Assembly: GCA_036172665.1 (NCBI GenBank)
Contig: CM069870.1
Coordinates: 42,180,001-42,244,000, forward strand
Length of the DNA: 64,000 bases
Reading direction: 5' to 3'
From: Prosopocoilus inquinatus
Lineage: Eukaryota; Arthropoda; Insecta; Coleoptera; Lucanidae
Below, one piece after another: positions 31,959 through 43,679 of this stretch. The notes under the pieces were generated by a model. The model saw nothing but the letters and a program-made list of their open reading frames with translations. It had not been told where the DNA came from and did not search any database. The position numbers and the translations under genes are program-made. Numbering within the stretch: position 1 is the stretch's first letter; each line of letters starts with the position of its first letter.

Positions 31959-33891
31959 CAGTGTTGGGCAGTAATTGAGTATAAAAAGTAATTGATGACA
32001 AAAGTACTCAATAATTATGAGTACAATGTACTCGATTACAAATTTACTCAAATTGGTTAAGTACAAAAGTAATTAATTACGAAAATACTCAAAAATTATG
32101 AGTACAATGTACAGTGAAATCTCTGATAAGCGGGCACGAACCGTCGCCAATTATCTGTCCGCTTGTAAGAGGTGTCCGCTTATTAGAGAGAATTTTATTA
32201 AAAGATTCTATAGAAAAGTTTCACAAAATTGTCCGGTTACGAGAGGTGTCCGTATATCAGAGGTGTCCGTAATGAGAGAGTTCACTGTAATCGATTACAA
32301 ATTTACTCACTTGAGTAGGAGAAGTAATTGAATTGTTTTGTAATCTAAAATTATGAGTATAAACATAATGGAGTATCAATAGAAATCCATTATTCACGTC
32401 TATTATTATACCTGAATATTATTATTCAGGCTTTCCCAAACGCTGTTAATTGTACGCTTACCACGTGGTCTAAGCTTTAAAGTGAACGGATTTAAGTTTA
32501 CTGTGGAAATTTTTGTTTTAAAAAATTTTGTTGCAAATCGTTTTTGATTGCGGTGAATCCCTCGAGCGTCCTTAAGCTTTTGATTTTGATTTTATTTGTT
32601 TTGTCTAAGATGTGTGTATAGGTGTCCCATTTTCGATGGTATTGTACAGGTTTCTTCATGAGTAATGGAAAAAGGAAAGAACCCAGAACCTAATATTGAG
32701 TTTTAACTTTTAATGTTAATTTAAATGATTAAATCAAAAATTCGCTGTTTCTTGTTGTTTTGTGGTACGATTGAAAAATATAAAATTTACCAACATTTTA
32801 AATGCAAATAACTTTTTTTATTTTTAAAGATATAAAAAATGATAGCTTCTTTGTTTGATTTTGAACAGAGATTATGGTTCCTTAATTAACAATTAAATCA
32901 CATGAAAACTTCATAATTGCCAAACTACGAACTCTTTTATATAACGTATGTCCCAAAAGTCTTATAATCTAGACGCTCGAATTGTAATATTTGACTATTT
33001 GAAAACTGAATGTCTAATATTCAAATTATGCAAAAAATTAAAAATCTTGGGCTTTATTTGATCCACCATATAAATTATTGATTAATATTCAACTTATTTT
33101 TTACTCGTCAGAGGAGTCTGGATTATAACATTTGCGACACATATTAGTTTATATTGTTTCAAATTATTTATGTAATTTATAACGAGTGTTCGATTGAAAA
33201 GTTCGATTTTTGATGAAAGAAAGTCGGGAAGTGCGCTAGTAGGCTTGCCTAATTCAAACATAAAAAATACGGTTTTTAAATAAGATTACAATTTCCGAAA
33301 TCTTTCTTTATTTAAAGAATTGTAAAAATCTGTAAATTTGTAAACTTTTATCGTATTTTGCCTTGGAGGCATAAAATTCAATAATATTTGAGAACCCATA
33401 ATATTTTATTGTAGTTCAGAAAAAATGGCACTCACAATATGCACAGTTGGGTTTTCCTGTGGACTATTACGAATTTTTAAGTGATTTAATGAAGAAATCA
33501 TAATCTAGTTAAAAGTTGAATAAAAAGTGTTCTTATCATATTTAGATATCGGAAATATCTATAGAATGCCATCGAAGGTAAGACACTTTGTACAGTACCG
33601 TTCGGACGAATTTGCAAACGTACAAACACTGCGAATTGCGAGACCCAGCGGACCAGCATTGTGCCGCTAAGTAATATCAAAGTGACAGGAGACGAAAAAT
33701 TGAATCATGCCATTAGTTTTTACCTGTACTCACTACTCATACTCATTTTATATGATTACTGATTACATGTACTTTACTCATTCTCACTTTGTATGATTAC
33801 TGATTACATAGACTTTACTCATATTAAGAGTATGATTACATAGTACTCCTAATCAGTACACATACTCATGAATACAATTTGCCCAACTCTG
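31959..33891. mobile_element. Non-autonomous hAT element with 8-bp duplication
   Basis: Starts CAGTGTTGGGCA and ends TGCCCAACTCTG. The flanking octamer ATACATTT is exactly duplicated (31,951-31,958 and 33,892-33,899). Both ends carry many copies of short words such as gagta/tactc, as subterminal repeats. No transposase frame. The interior (32,400-33,690) holds only AT-rich DNA and a small family-A piece at 32,517-32,572. Confidence 0.9.
32112..32287. mobile_element. pogo/Tigger-like MITE nested in hAT element
   Basis: CAGTGAAATCTCT at the left and AGAGAGTTCACTG at the right are imperfect inverted ends, flanked by TA (32,110-32,111; 32,288-32,289). 176 bp. Words such as 'ggtgtccgcttat', 'ggtgtccgta' repeat inside. 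CAGTGAAA ends and a TA target fit pogo-like elements. Confidence 0.85.
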
Positions 33892-33899
33892 ATACATTT

Positions 33900-34718
33900 A
33901 ACGTGTGAAAAGCTAAGTCGGAAATACTAAAAAGCGAGTTGGTGGGGACTGGGACTGAGTGGAGGAGAAGCAGCGACGGCTTTTGACGCAATTACACGGG
34001 TCCCAATTCGACTGTCAGATCTGTCAATTAATTAAAAAAAAAAAATTAGTTTTAATTTAGTTCTAGTTACTTTTCTCTTTATTCCGGACAACTCGTAGTT
34101 TAGTTTAAAATCATGTTACCTTTTCGTTTCTCTTGACGACTTGTTTCTCTTGACAACTTGTTTATTTACTTTTTTTCACTCCTGACGAAGTTATAAATCT
34201 ATGGCGAAACGTTGAGTGTTTTCCCTTCATAATTCTGTCCGGTTCGAGATTTAAAAAATTTTGTACTTAAAATGTTATAGGAAAGAACTGAACTGTAGAA
34301 AGTATTATCATGTGAATATTTCATCTTTCATAATATTTCTACCTATGCTGAGACGAAATTGTATGGAAAATAGAGCAGACCGACACAATTTTTAAGGCAG
34401 GCAACATTTCACGAAGTTTAACGTTTGAAACTGCACAACTTATTTGTTAAAAAAATTAAACAATTTCTTGTACAATAAATTGTATAAAAATGACTGTTAA
34501 TCAAATTAATTTGTTGCTTGCAAATGTACAGGGTCTATCTATTTCGATGTGTGTCGCTGTTGTTTTACAAAAAAAATTGTTGGCCAAGCCTCGATGTCTT
34601 TTCCAAACAAAATATTTAATACCGTAAATAATAATTGGTTCTCGTTCATTTTAAGAAGATTAAGAAACTGTTCCAATATTATTATGACACATTTTCGAAT
34701 ACTGTGCAAACATAAAAT
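33900..34718. other. No gene; one hammerhead-like motif
   Basis: AT-rich with a run of A at 34,033. 'tctcttgacgacttg/tctcttgacaacttg' is a short direct repeat at about 34,130-34,160. The hammerhead-like motif at 34,177 is listed on its own. The 68-codon frames in both strands at 34,540-34,755 are chance. Confidence 0.4.
34177..34218 (+). ncRNA. Hammerhead-like motif, third type
   Basis: CACTC (stem I), core CTGACGA, an extra A, stem II GTTATA-aatc-TATGGC (with G-U wobbles), GAAA, ACGT as palindromic stem III, U, then GAGTG pairing with CACTC. Core residues fit CUGANGA/GAAA/UH. The extra base before stem II is non-canonical. Sequence differs from family A. Confidence 0.5.
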
Positions 34719-35790
34719 ACCGGGTGTCCCGCGCCATGTGTTCACCCTTCTATAATCTTTATTTATTAATCGATTAACCTAAATTTTGGAGACAATAAAT
34801 TAAACAAACTGACATACTGCTAGATGTCATAGGACTTCCGGTTTCGCCGGAAGTGATATCAACTTTCTTATTTTAAATGGAACACTACATATTTTTACAT
34901 ATTTGAAATGTACGGATCATTACGAGTCTGAATATGTCAATCAATCAATTGTTAATTTTGGTTTCCATGACAACGAAAATTTTTTTTTTATTTTTCGAAA
35001 TAGAAAGCAATGAATCACATTTTTTCAATCTACTGCGATCAAGTATTTCGAGAAAATCACTCCTTTGACGGTATTTTAATTTTTAACATTTTTACAGCAT
35101 TTGGAATTTTCATTAGGTCGTAACTCATGTTTTTAAATAGAACCTCATATGTCTCTTAGCTTAGTTCAACAGAACATTTTTTTCTGAGTACGCTGATACC
35201 AAATACATCATATTTTCTTTGAAAATAATTTAAAATAGAGCATGTCTTATTGAAATTTTACACTCCCTTTATTTGAAATGACTTTCAAGGAAAATATGAT
35301 ATATTTGGTATCAACGTATTCAGAAAGAAATGTTCTGTTTAACTAAGCTTAGAAACATATGAGTTTCTAATAAAAAAGTGAGTTACGACCTAATGAAAAT
35401 TTCAAATGCTGTAAAAATGTTTACAAGCAAAATACAATTAAAGAAGTGATTTTCTCGAAACACTTGATCGCATTAGATCGAAAAAAGGTGATTGATAGCT
35501 TTCTAGATTGAAAAATAAAGTTTTTTTTTTTCGTTTTCATGGAAAACAAAATTATCAATTGATACGTATTCGGACTCGTAATGATCCGTCGATTTTAAAT
35601 ATGTAAAAATATATAGGGTATTCCATTTAAAATAAGAAAGTTGATATCACTTCCGGTGAAACCGAAAGTCCTATGACGGCTAGCAGTATGTCGAAAAATT
35701 CCATTTTTTCTTTATTTCCTCCAAAATTCAGGTTAATCGATTAATAAATAAAGATTCTAGAAGAGTGAGCACATGGCGCGGGACACCTGG
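34719..35790. mobile_element. Foldback element, family D, complete
   Basis: Ends ACCGGGTGTCCCGCGCCATG at the left and the inverted CATGGCGCGGGACACCTGG at the right. The arms of about 500 bp mirror each other (for example 'acttccggtttcgccggaag', 'gataccaaatac', 'ggtcgtaactca') around a short centre at about 35,230-35,285. No coding capacity. Related pieces at 7,563-7,880 and 54,533-54,715. Confidence 0.9.
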
Positions 35791-35967
35791 AATAATGTTT
35801 CAAGAATACATGCCTGCGTACATGATGGACAGTGTGTGCGTCCAGTTACTAATTTGTATGTGAGACAAATAATGTAATGAATATTTAAAATAGTGTATCT
35901 TATAAAAATCAATCCATCAAAATGTATTAAACATCAGAAATACAACTCAGTGTAGTTAGTTCTTTCA

Positions 35968-36303
35968 TGTACTATGGCCACCAAAAAAGTCTGGGACATG
36001 TATTTACATGTATTTTTGACTTACTTTATTAATTTGAATGCACCTTTAAGCTTGTTTTTGCGATAACGTAAAAATCAGAAACAAACGAATGAATACTTCA
36101 TAGCAACAATAATTAACTCGTCTTATGCCAAATTTCTTCACCTCCTGATAAATTTATCTGCCAGGTATTATCCTTGGAAATCATTGTGTCGATAATAGTT
36201 TCCGAGGACACTACCTGGCAGATAAATTTATCCGTAGGTGAAGAAATCGGGCCTTATTTACAATAGGACATACTACATGTCCCAGATGTTTTTGGCGGGC
36301 ATA
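35968..36303. mobile_element. MITE with CTATGGCCACCAAAAA ends
   Basis: 'ctatggccaccaaaaa' with 'ctgggacatgt' at the left answers 'acatgtcccag' with 'tttttggcgggcatag' at the right. A second inner inverted repeat (36,128-36,250, 'ttcttcacctcctgataaat' and its mirror) makes a near-complete hairpin. About 336 bp. Confidence 0.8.
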
Positions 36304-36648
36304 GTGCATATTATGTAATCAGTTAAATTTTCGACTTATAATATGGATTTATACAGTTCAGTTCAGGAAAGGATACATGTACGTCATATACGGAATACGT
36401 CTCTTTCAAATAATTGCACTACGTTAATCAACACTATGCCAATTTTTATGTGTCGGAAATATCAAAATGTATAATTTCTTGAGTTTATTTGTTATAATTA
36501 ATAAGATAAGCTGCCTCTTCTTTATTGAAGAGGGTGTCACCACAAGAATTTCCATCTCCTTTAATTTTATAATTTAGATAAATGATAAAATACAAGTAGC
36601 ACAATTAGGCATATTAAAAGCAGCATAGGAATACGGAATGCCGAAAAT
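36304..36648. other. No recognisable gene
   Basis: AT-rich DNA with no structure I can support. Confidence 0.35.
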
Positions 36649-37275
36649 CAGAATTGAATATTCCTGTACTGGAAAAAATTTCAAAGCTACGAAATGATAT
36701 TTTGAATAGCCCTAGTCACATTTTAGGTGAGCATAAAAACTGTGCAAATTTAAAATATTTTTGTGAAAAACCCTATGTTTCCTCTAACACTTTAATGTCG
36801 GACATAAGATTAACTGTTTTATACGAAAAACTAAAGAATTGTGTATTTGCCTTATCAAAACATGCTCACAGTCATTTACGATTTAAATAATAATTTCGTA
36901 GAACAATTCAATTCCTTTATTTCCAAATTTATAGGCGGAAAACGAATAAATTATTGCAGTAAAGGTTCATACCAGGCACGTTGTGCTGCAGCAGTCGTTT
37001 CGTTTAACACTAAAAAGTCGTTATACATTATCAGCAAAAAATTGAATCAAAGCGGTCCAGGAATGTATACGAAATTTTGAGAAATTCGGAACAGAATTAA
37101 AATTTTAAGAGAGAAATTATTGAGAAACAAAAGAGTGAAAAGGCGTCTCTTTTTAAGAAAGACAGATAAAAATTATGGAGAAAATTGTGAAACGCCTGAT
37201 TTATCAACTGAAGAATATGAAGCTGCTAAGAAAGTATATTTATTGCGTGACGATGTACAATCCATCCAAACTTGA
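36649..37275 (+). pseudogene. Fragment of an uncharacterised transposon-type protein
   Basis: Two overlapping frames (36,654-36,890 and 36,841-37,080) plus a third after a stop make one protein region: DLNNNFVEQFNSFISKFIGG, KRINYCSKGSYQARCAAAVV, SFNTKKSLYIISKKLNQSGP, ending with a charged helix and STEEYEAAKKVYLL. I recall similar 'N..VE.FNS...K..GGKRIN....SY..RC..A..SFN' segments in multicopy arthropod proteins of mutator-like or YqaJ-associated elements, but I am not sure of the family. Frameshifts show it is dead. Confidence 0.5.
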
Positions 37276-37602
37276 TTTTAGTAAAAATTCTAAATTTAAA
37301 TAGCTATTTTTGTATTATAACCTTATAATCTTTCGGGTCCCGGGCTTGTAATTTCGCCGCGGGCCAAAATCGTCGTACACGTCCGACAGGCAAATAAATT
37401 TTTTGTAAAATCGTTTAAGTCCACCTTAAAGCTTTAAAAAAATAAATGGCACCGTTCGTTCTCAACAATCAAGTTATGTTGTTGATTGCCAATGTCTTGC
37501 AAATAAACAAAAAAGAAACAAAAAATACAATTGCCTTGGGGCGCAAAAAGCATAATTTACGCTCGCAAATTAATGCACAAATGACCTAATTTTAATACGT
37601 TT
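37276..37602. other. No gene; one GC-rich patch
   Basis: A GC-rich patch at 37,335-37,400 ('gggtcccgggc', 'cgccgcggg') contrasts with the AT-rich surroundings. Its origin is unknown. Confidence 0.35.
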
Positions 37603-37875
37603 TTACAAGAAGTCTATTTGTAAATTTTTAAAACCTATTTCACAAAAAGTATAATACATCACATCATGAAGATTTTGCTTGGCTCGGATGCTTTGAAGAA
37701 ACATATCGGACGCTACGCATTCTTCAACAAGCATTCTCCTATACAAAAAAGATTTGTAATGTAATACATTTAACACCGTTACTGCAACTTCAATATTATA
37801 TGTCCTTTTCAAACTGTTCTTAATTTGGAAGTAACGTAATGTTGAAACTGGGAACATTAAATTTGTTATTAACAA
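37603..37875 (-). CDS. 90-codon ORF, possible Harbinger transposase tail
   Basis: Contains YNIEVAVTVLNVLHYKSF, which resembles the 'Y.PE.A..II.AC.VLHN' region near the C-terminus of PIF/Harbinger transposases. The conserved Asn after LH is absent, and no DDE core lies upstream on the minus strand. A decayed fragment at most. Confidence 0.25.
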   Translation of the reverse strand: MLITNLMFPVSTLRYFQIKNSLKRTYNIEVAVTVLNVLHYKSFLYRRMLVEECVASDMFLQSIRAKQNLHDVMYYTFCEIGFKNLQIDFL

Positions 37876-37913
37876 AGTAATGAAGCACTTTCGTTGCTAT
37901 TGTCAAAATCGTC

Positions 37914-38041
37914 GAAGCCGGCTACTCATTACGCGATACTTGGCAAGTACGTGCCGGGTAATGTGTATTAAAACGCGGCGTGCAACTCGGCACTACTTGC
38001 CACGTCATTTGCCAAGTACCGCGGAATGAGTAGCCGGCTTC
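37914..38041. mobile_element. GC-rich MITE with GAAGCCGGCTACTCATT ends
   Basis: The left GAAGCCGGCTACTCATTACG is mirrored by the right CGGAATGAGTAGCCGGCTTC, with TACTTGGCAA inverted inside. 128 bp, able to form one hairpin. Richer in G+C than its neighbours. Confidence 0.85.
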
Positions 38042-39384
38042 ACTAAATAACAACAGAATGTGCTACTTATTTCTAAATTTTTTTTTCGAGTTTAACAAAG
38101 ATTATTAGATACAAAATTTATCACATCTACGAAGCAGTTTCACATCGCAATAGGTAGAGTACCCTTCCCCATCCCACCTTGTGTTTCTCCTACCCTGCTC
38201 CTACCACTGTTTTGCCTCTCCAGTACAAACATCGCCCCTTCTTTCGAATTGAACTGCCATCTATCGAGGTGAATTTTGCTTGTCGTTTTGCAAAGTTAAT
38301 AGCAATAATTAAATTGTTACATTTGGCTATTGTATATATTATAATTTATCTACGCTTTCACGGAGAGATTTAAAAAAATACATTATTTTGATGATAATTT
38401 TTTTTTCTTAGTGAAAATAAAAAGTATATTTAAAAAGTCAAACGTTAAGGCGTACATATATATCTCCATAATAAACGTACAAAATTTCGTTCCTATCTGT
38501 TTAATATTAACCGAGAAATTTTGATAGTCGGATAAAGCTTGTGCAACGTTGCCTCTTAAAAAGCATCTGTTTTGTTTTGGTCAAGTATTACCTACGGTTC
38601 TTTGGACTGGACACTGAACCTCGTTTTTATCCTCATTGGTTTTGGAATTTGCTAAATCTAATTGTTTTTCAAGTTCGGAAAATTATAGTCCACAGTTCTA
38701 TTACTTTCAATATTAACAAATAAATTATTAAAATTTCTGTTCATATTGTTAACTATTTAGAAATTTATGCATTGAAATAATTTCGGAGTTTTAAGTGAAT
38801 TTAATACTTTACCTGAAAAGCATCCAATATACTCACGTCAAAGTCACATATGCTTTTTTGGTTATTTTCCTATTTATTGTGTCATATTCGCACTATTAAC
38901 GCTTATTATAAATTTATATGTTGTGTTAATAAAATTGAAATTTAAAGTGATTTGCGTTACATTTGCATTCTGATTTACATAAAGTATTCATCTTGTCATT
39001 TTTGACAAACCGCTCGTTCAAGGTCAAATACCCACTGTCGCGTGTCAAAAACATGATGGCAGTACCTGTGTCCTTCGACCATGGATATAGTAGTAAAAGA
39101 TACGCCTTGCCCTATAAATCCGCGGAAAACATATCACCGACACCGGTATACCTCTCTATTTCACTCGATACAATGTCAATGTGTTTAACCTCTCTTTCTT
39201 GCTTATTATTCATATGTGAATACGAAGTTTGAAATATCAAGATGGAGGTATAACATCCAACACGAAAACCTGGTGCAATTTTCCAGTAGGGCAAAATGAA
39301 CCTTTTCAGCACATGGTCGGCACTCGGCATCGAAATTAATATTATTTATAATTTGGTGTCGCATTGAAAGTTGTTTTCTGATAT
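38042..39384. other. No recognisable gene
   Basis: Several 60- to 89-codon frames on both strands (e.g. 38,963-39,232) lack known domains. A pyrimidine-rich segment runs at about 38,160-38,250. Nothing else supported. Confidence 0.4.
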
Positions 39385-39740
39385 TTTTAGGGCCAATAAT
39401 GTACACTTGCTTGCAATAAAATCGCGTACACATTCAAAATCAAGTAGCCGAGTTTTCACCTATTTTTTGCTTTGTAAATGGGTATTTTGGACATCTATCT
39501 CCAACCATCTTTTCTGTTTGCAAAATGTTCCTCTTCCCACATATTATTTGTGCATCATAGTATTTTTATTTAAGCTATAATCATTCGCTACTGCTGTGAA
39601 TCACTATTCGTCTTCTAAGTTACTCGTTTTCTGTCAGTTTGAATTTTAGTTGTTTGACACTGACAAATTAAATCTCAAGACCAGCTTAATACATCGAAAA
39701 ACAGGTGTACGTGTTTTTTTTTGAAAGCCACAGTATATAA
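39385..39740 (+). repeat. Family F, third copy
   Basis: Joins the segment matching 31,560-31,650 (reverse) directly to the segment matching 28,750-29,120 (reverse), without the MITE present in the latter. It therefore serves as a reference for both other copies. Confidence 0.75.
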
Positions 39741-40272
39741 GAGAAGAGCATTTACCTAAACTTGTATTTTAACAATGAATTAGCAATCTCTATTTTTGCC
39801 CATGTTTAATTATTGAATATTTAGAGTGTGAATATTAGCAAATCTTATAGTCCAGGGGGTAGTGGACTTTTTGACAAAGTTAATTGTCACTGTTCCCGGG
39901 TAATTCTAGAAGAGTCTTAACAACTGAAACGTTTCTCCGATTCTAGATTCGAATCTGTCCACGATAGCTACTTTCCAATTCAAGTTGCGACGAACAAGGT
40001 CCTGGCCCCAGGTCTTGAATCCTGGAGCCGCTCAAAGTTAGTTGTTCAATGGAAAACTGTTTTGTGAAACGGAATACAGAGCTTGAAGTCCCTGAAGAGT
40101 TTGGAGCAGCAGTGATTTGCGCTACGTTTGCATCAGGAGAGAGAGCCAATTCCCATGTAAATTTTTTTGTCCACGTAATATGACGTAGTAGTACTTAGTA
40201 ATGTATTTATCTGTTGCGATAGCGCCACTATTCTACGCGCGCTTTTTACGCGCCTTTTTAATTTAAATAATT
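39741..40272. other. Possible small remnant ORF, otherwise nothing
   Basis: A minus-strand frame of 68 codons (39,943-40,149) begins MALSPDANVAQITAAPNSSG and has Ser/Thr-rich, coding-like composition, different from the AT-rich surroundings. No domain recognised. It may be an exon or a fragment of a retroelement. Confidence 0.3.
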
Positions 40273-40413
40273 CTTTAGGTTTTCTTCTCCATACATTCAT
40301 TTAAGTAATACGTTATATTCTGCAAAGACTCTAATATGCTGTAATATACATTACAAGTCTTTACAGAATGTAACGTATTACCTAAATGAATGTGTGGAGA
40401 AGAAAACCTAAAG
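40273..40413. repeat. 141-bp near-perfect hairpin
   Basis: 'ctttaggttttcttctcc' continues through 'gtaatacgtta' and 'caaagact', and is mirrored by 'agtctttacagaatgtaacg' to 'ggagaagaaaacctaaag'. The arms are about 58 bp with few mismatches and the loop about 25 bp. A MITE or foldback fragment is most likely. A small-RNA precursor is possible but unsupported. Confidence 0.75.
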
Positions 40414-42844
40414 AAACAGAAAATTAAGCTTAAATTATGATATTTATTAGATTTTAAGCTAATAAAACAAACTACATATTATTCTCAAATTACTATATTT
40501 AACTGCAAAAGTAACTGCTAGTAATAACACATTATTTGTACATTGTCATTCATGAAGTTCATAATTTATGGAAATGCTTCCAAAATTGCAATTCAATACA
40601 TCCTTTCTTTATCCGTACACATTATTTTTGACTTTAAGTGCGAATATCTTCAAAATTACTGCAAATTAAACTTTTTTTTAACAATTTTTATTCAGAATAC
40701 TGTACATTGACCACCTTTAAATTTTATAAATCAGCTAATCACTCACACACAATAATACTTTTTACACTTTAATAAAATTATTTAAAGTGATTGTTTCATA
40801 GTTGTACTCCTACCTTCTGCACTTTCATTTCTATTAAAATGATGAATTGTCTCGGTAGGCAATACGATGTAGGTTACAGGTTAAGTCTCCGTAATAATTT
40901 AATCTTCATGCATTCATGTCCTGGATACACATATCTGTAACAATTTATATTTTACTGCCATTGTTAACTTGGTAAAATAAAAACCTTATTATGGATTGTT
41001 ATGATGCTAACGGTAATGCTAACCTTTCATCAGTGTGACGCATACACATCTTGCATCGAAATTGTCACAGGGTTTCGTTACCTAAATTAGCAGCCCCAAT
41101 TCCAAATTGATGGAAGTTTTGTCTGATTGGAACATGAATTGCATCCAATAACTACACATTTAAATTTTCTTTTGCAGATCTTGCAAGGTCCCTTTTTCTC
41201 AAACTCTGTTTATGTTAGAGACTATTCTCTGGTCACACAAAAATAATTTAATCATCAACAATGTTTATTTAACGGACAATTTGATTTAACCCATTATATT
41301 TGTGCCAGTTCTTTAATTTACTTAAACGATCACCATGACCGCCATCACTAAAGCAATTAACATTGACAACATGTGACATTTCATTCGCGCCAAATTTACA
41401 ATTACTCCTAGCGCCATCTCTGTGGATAAATACGTTACTATTAATATATACAGGACAAAAATTTTCAATTGCCAATAAACCTCTCTCCTGTTAGTGATTC
41501 CCGCGATGTTTACTGTCTATGATCAGAGAAGCAAGTTCCGTAAGTTTTTTTTTTGTTATTTCATGAGCGCCGGATAAGGACAGATAAGAGAATTTTCTTT
41601 TTGTAACAAGATTTTTTTTGTATTTTTATCGTGTTGTTTGTACTGTCGACGTACTGTGGTTAAAAATTTTGCACTTATTTTGCAAACATCCTGTATAACA
41701 GTTGCAACCAAAATTTAATTACATTACGCATAATTATGTTACTGTTTATTAGAATTTTCAACATAATTAAATAATAAAAAAATACGTCCTCACTTTCTAT
41801 CTATATTTTTCGTTTTCCCAATGACTATTCTATTGGAGTCAGAAATAAATTTAGTTCTAATCAAGTATTTCATGAAAATAATATAGTTACTAATTAATAA
41901 ATTTATTTTATTTGTATAATAAATTGACAAGATTCCGTTTGCTTCAAATTACTTTATTCTACTGATTTTGTGAATTGCGGCCATTGCGGTTATTTTCTTT
42001 ATTGTGTTGTGGCTCTTGCGCCAATGGACAAGCTTCTGCCATGAAATTCTGTTGTGCTCCCCCTTACTTTGTAATTTAAGGAGAATACTAGTATATAATA
42101 TGGCCATCTACCCGGTAAAACTGTAAAGTCAATATTCTTCGTATGCAAAAGATGCCGCCACTTCTTAAACGACATTTACTTATGCAATCTGACAAGCAGA
42201 GAATGTAATCCGCACCAAATGAAACGCGTCCTTAAGAATATGGAGTCTAAAAGTTGTTCTCCCCTAGAATTTTCAGTAATTCGACGGAATGTCGACCGAT
42301 GCACGGACTCTGCGCTCCAAAAATTGCATGCGCAGAAATTGATAATAAATTGCGGCCATAATTGTTGCTCTGCCTCTTCAAATAGGTATAATTCAACCCA
42401 GGTGCACTGCAGACGTAATTAATCTCGACGATTTTCTCGGGAAAGTACGTTTTTTCGCAATTTCCCGTAAAACATAAGACCGCGTAACGCGAATGTATAA
42501 AGAAAATATAAAGAAAACGAGACGCGTCGACGCGAGACGATCTCTATTTGATTGATTTAGAGGAAGCTCACAAAATCTCACCAACGAGCGAAAAAAAACA
42601 TACAAATTTCCAAGGTTACTGAGTGCCACTGAGTTACTCTGAGTTTTGCGGTAAAAAGAACACACCTAATGCGTCCATAGAAATTATTACTTTGTAGTAA
42701 TTAAAGTTTAGATTAATACGTAAATGTAATCAAATTCTTGGGATAATATAATCTATTACCATTTACCAGTAGTTATTATTCCTTTCTCATAGTTTGTCCC
42801 TTCAACTTTCCCGTCCTTACTTTCTATGTTTAAAAACGTAATAG
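40414..42844. other. No recognisable gene
   Basis: 2.4 kb of AT-rich DNA with short frames (41,269-41,475 minus; 42,219-42,422 plus; 42,393-42,665 minus) that show no domain I know. No clear repeat relation to other parts of the window was seen. Confidence 0.4.
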
Positions 42845-43003
42845 AAAATTAAAAATCAGATGACGTTTCCATAAAAATCAAATTCGAGACATGGAAAAGA
42901 ATTGCGGATGAATTTAATTGTCAAACCATGGTCCCGAGGTCATATCAGCAATTAAAAAATTTGTATGAAAACTTTAAAAGGAGGCTGCAGATGAAAATGT
43001 AAG
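42845..43003 (+). pseudogene. Myb/SANT-like DNA-binding domain fragment
   Basis: The translation contains FETWKRIADEFNCQ and RSYQQLKNLYENFKRRLQM, fitting the Myb/SANT-like domain ('.AW..I..EFN......R...QLK..Y.N.KRR...'). It runs into a stop after QMKM. Such domains occur in the second protein of PIF/Harbinger elements and in many insect genes. No start or downstream domain is visible, so a fragment. Confidence 0.65.
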
Positions 43004-43121
43004 TAACCATGGCTCATTCATAATGAGCAAGTTAATTCGTGAATATGAGTGTTGTAGTAATGAAATAATGAATAAAGTAATGAATGCCAAAATAATTAGG
43101 CCCCATCATGTAAAATGTGAT

Positions 43122-43420
43122 AAAAGCTGCTTTCTTTTGCTTAAAAGTTGGAATCTGATTTCGAGTAGTTTGAATCTGCATTCCGTAGTTGCTGCAATAA
43201 AACACTTCAGATTTGAATTATTGATTGACAGTTCGCCTGTAAACAACTGCAATTCAATCCGAACGAAATATAAAAATAGTTTGATTCGAAAGGGAAATGA
43301 GATTATTGATCGGGACTGAATTTTCAAGGAGAGTGGGGATTAATCCGTTTGCAAAAGATCGTCCGTCTTTGAATCTAAACGCGTTTGGACCACGTTTTTG
43401 TAAGCGAAATAAAGCACCTT
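43122..43420. mobile_element. MITE family C, diverged copy
   Basis: Ends 'agctgctttcttttgctt' and 'agcgaaataaagcacct' are inverted repeats, and the inside matches the copies at 46,795 and 61,123 ('ttgctgcaataaaac', 'attgattgacagttc'). About 300 bp. The 98-codon frame that runs through it is chance. Confidence 0.8.
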
Positions 43421-43679
43421 AAACCATTTTGTAAAAGCCACTTTATACTAACTGATTGAACTAATAAAAGGTTTGAACGGTGAAATTGCTTAAGTAACTG
43501 CGTATTTAACTATATCTTATACAAGTGGGTCTTAGTTAATATTTTTTATATGAAATGGAATGATTGGTGTTTGGTGTAAAATTCCTTGCTTCCCAAAAAT
43601 CTAATTTGATTTGTGATTGTGTATTTTAATACAAAACACCAATACTTTAGGATGTACCTATTCTTTGCATTACATTATT

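Noticed and set aside
43023..43319. 98-codon frame downstream of the Myb/SANT-like fragment as its continuation
   Set aside because: Most of it is MITE family C sequence, so the openness is incidental.
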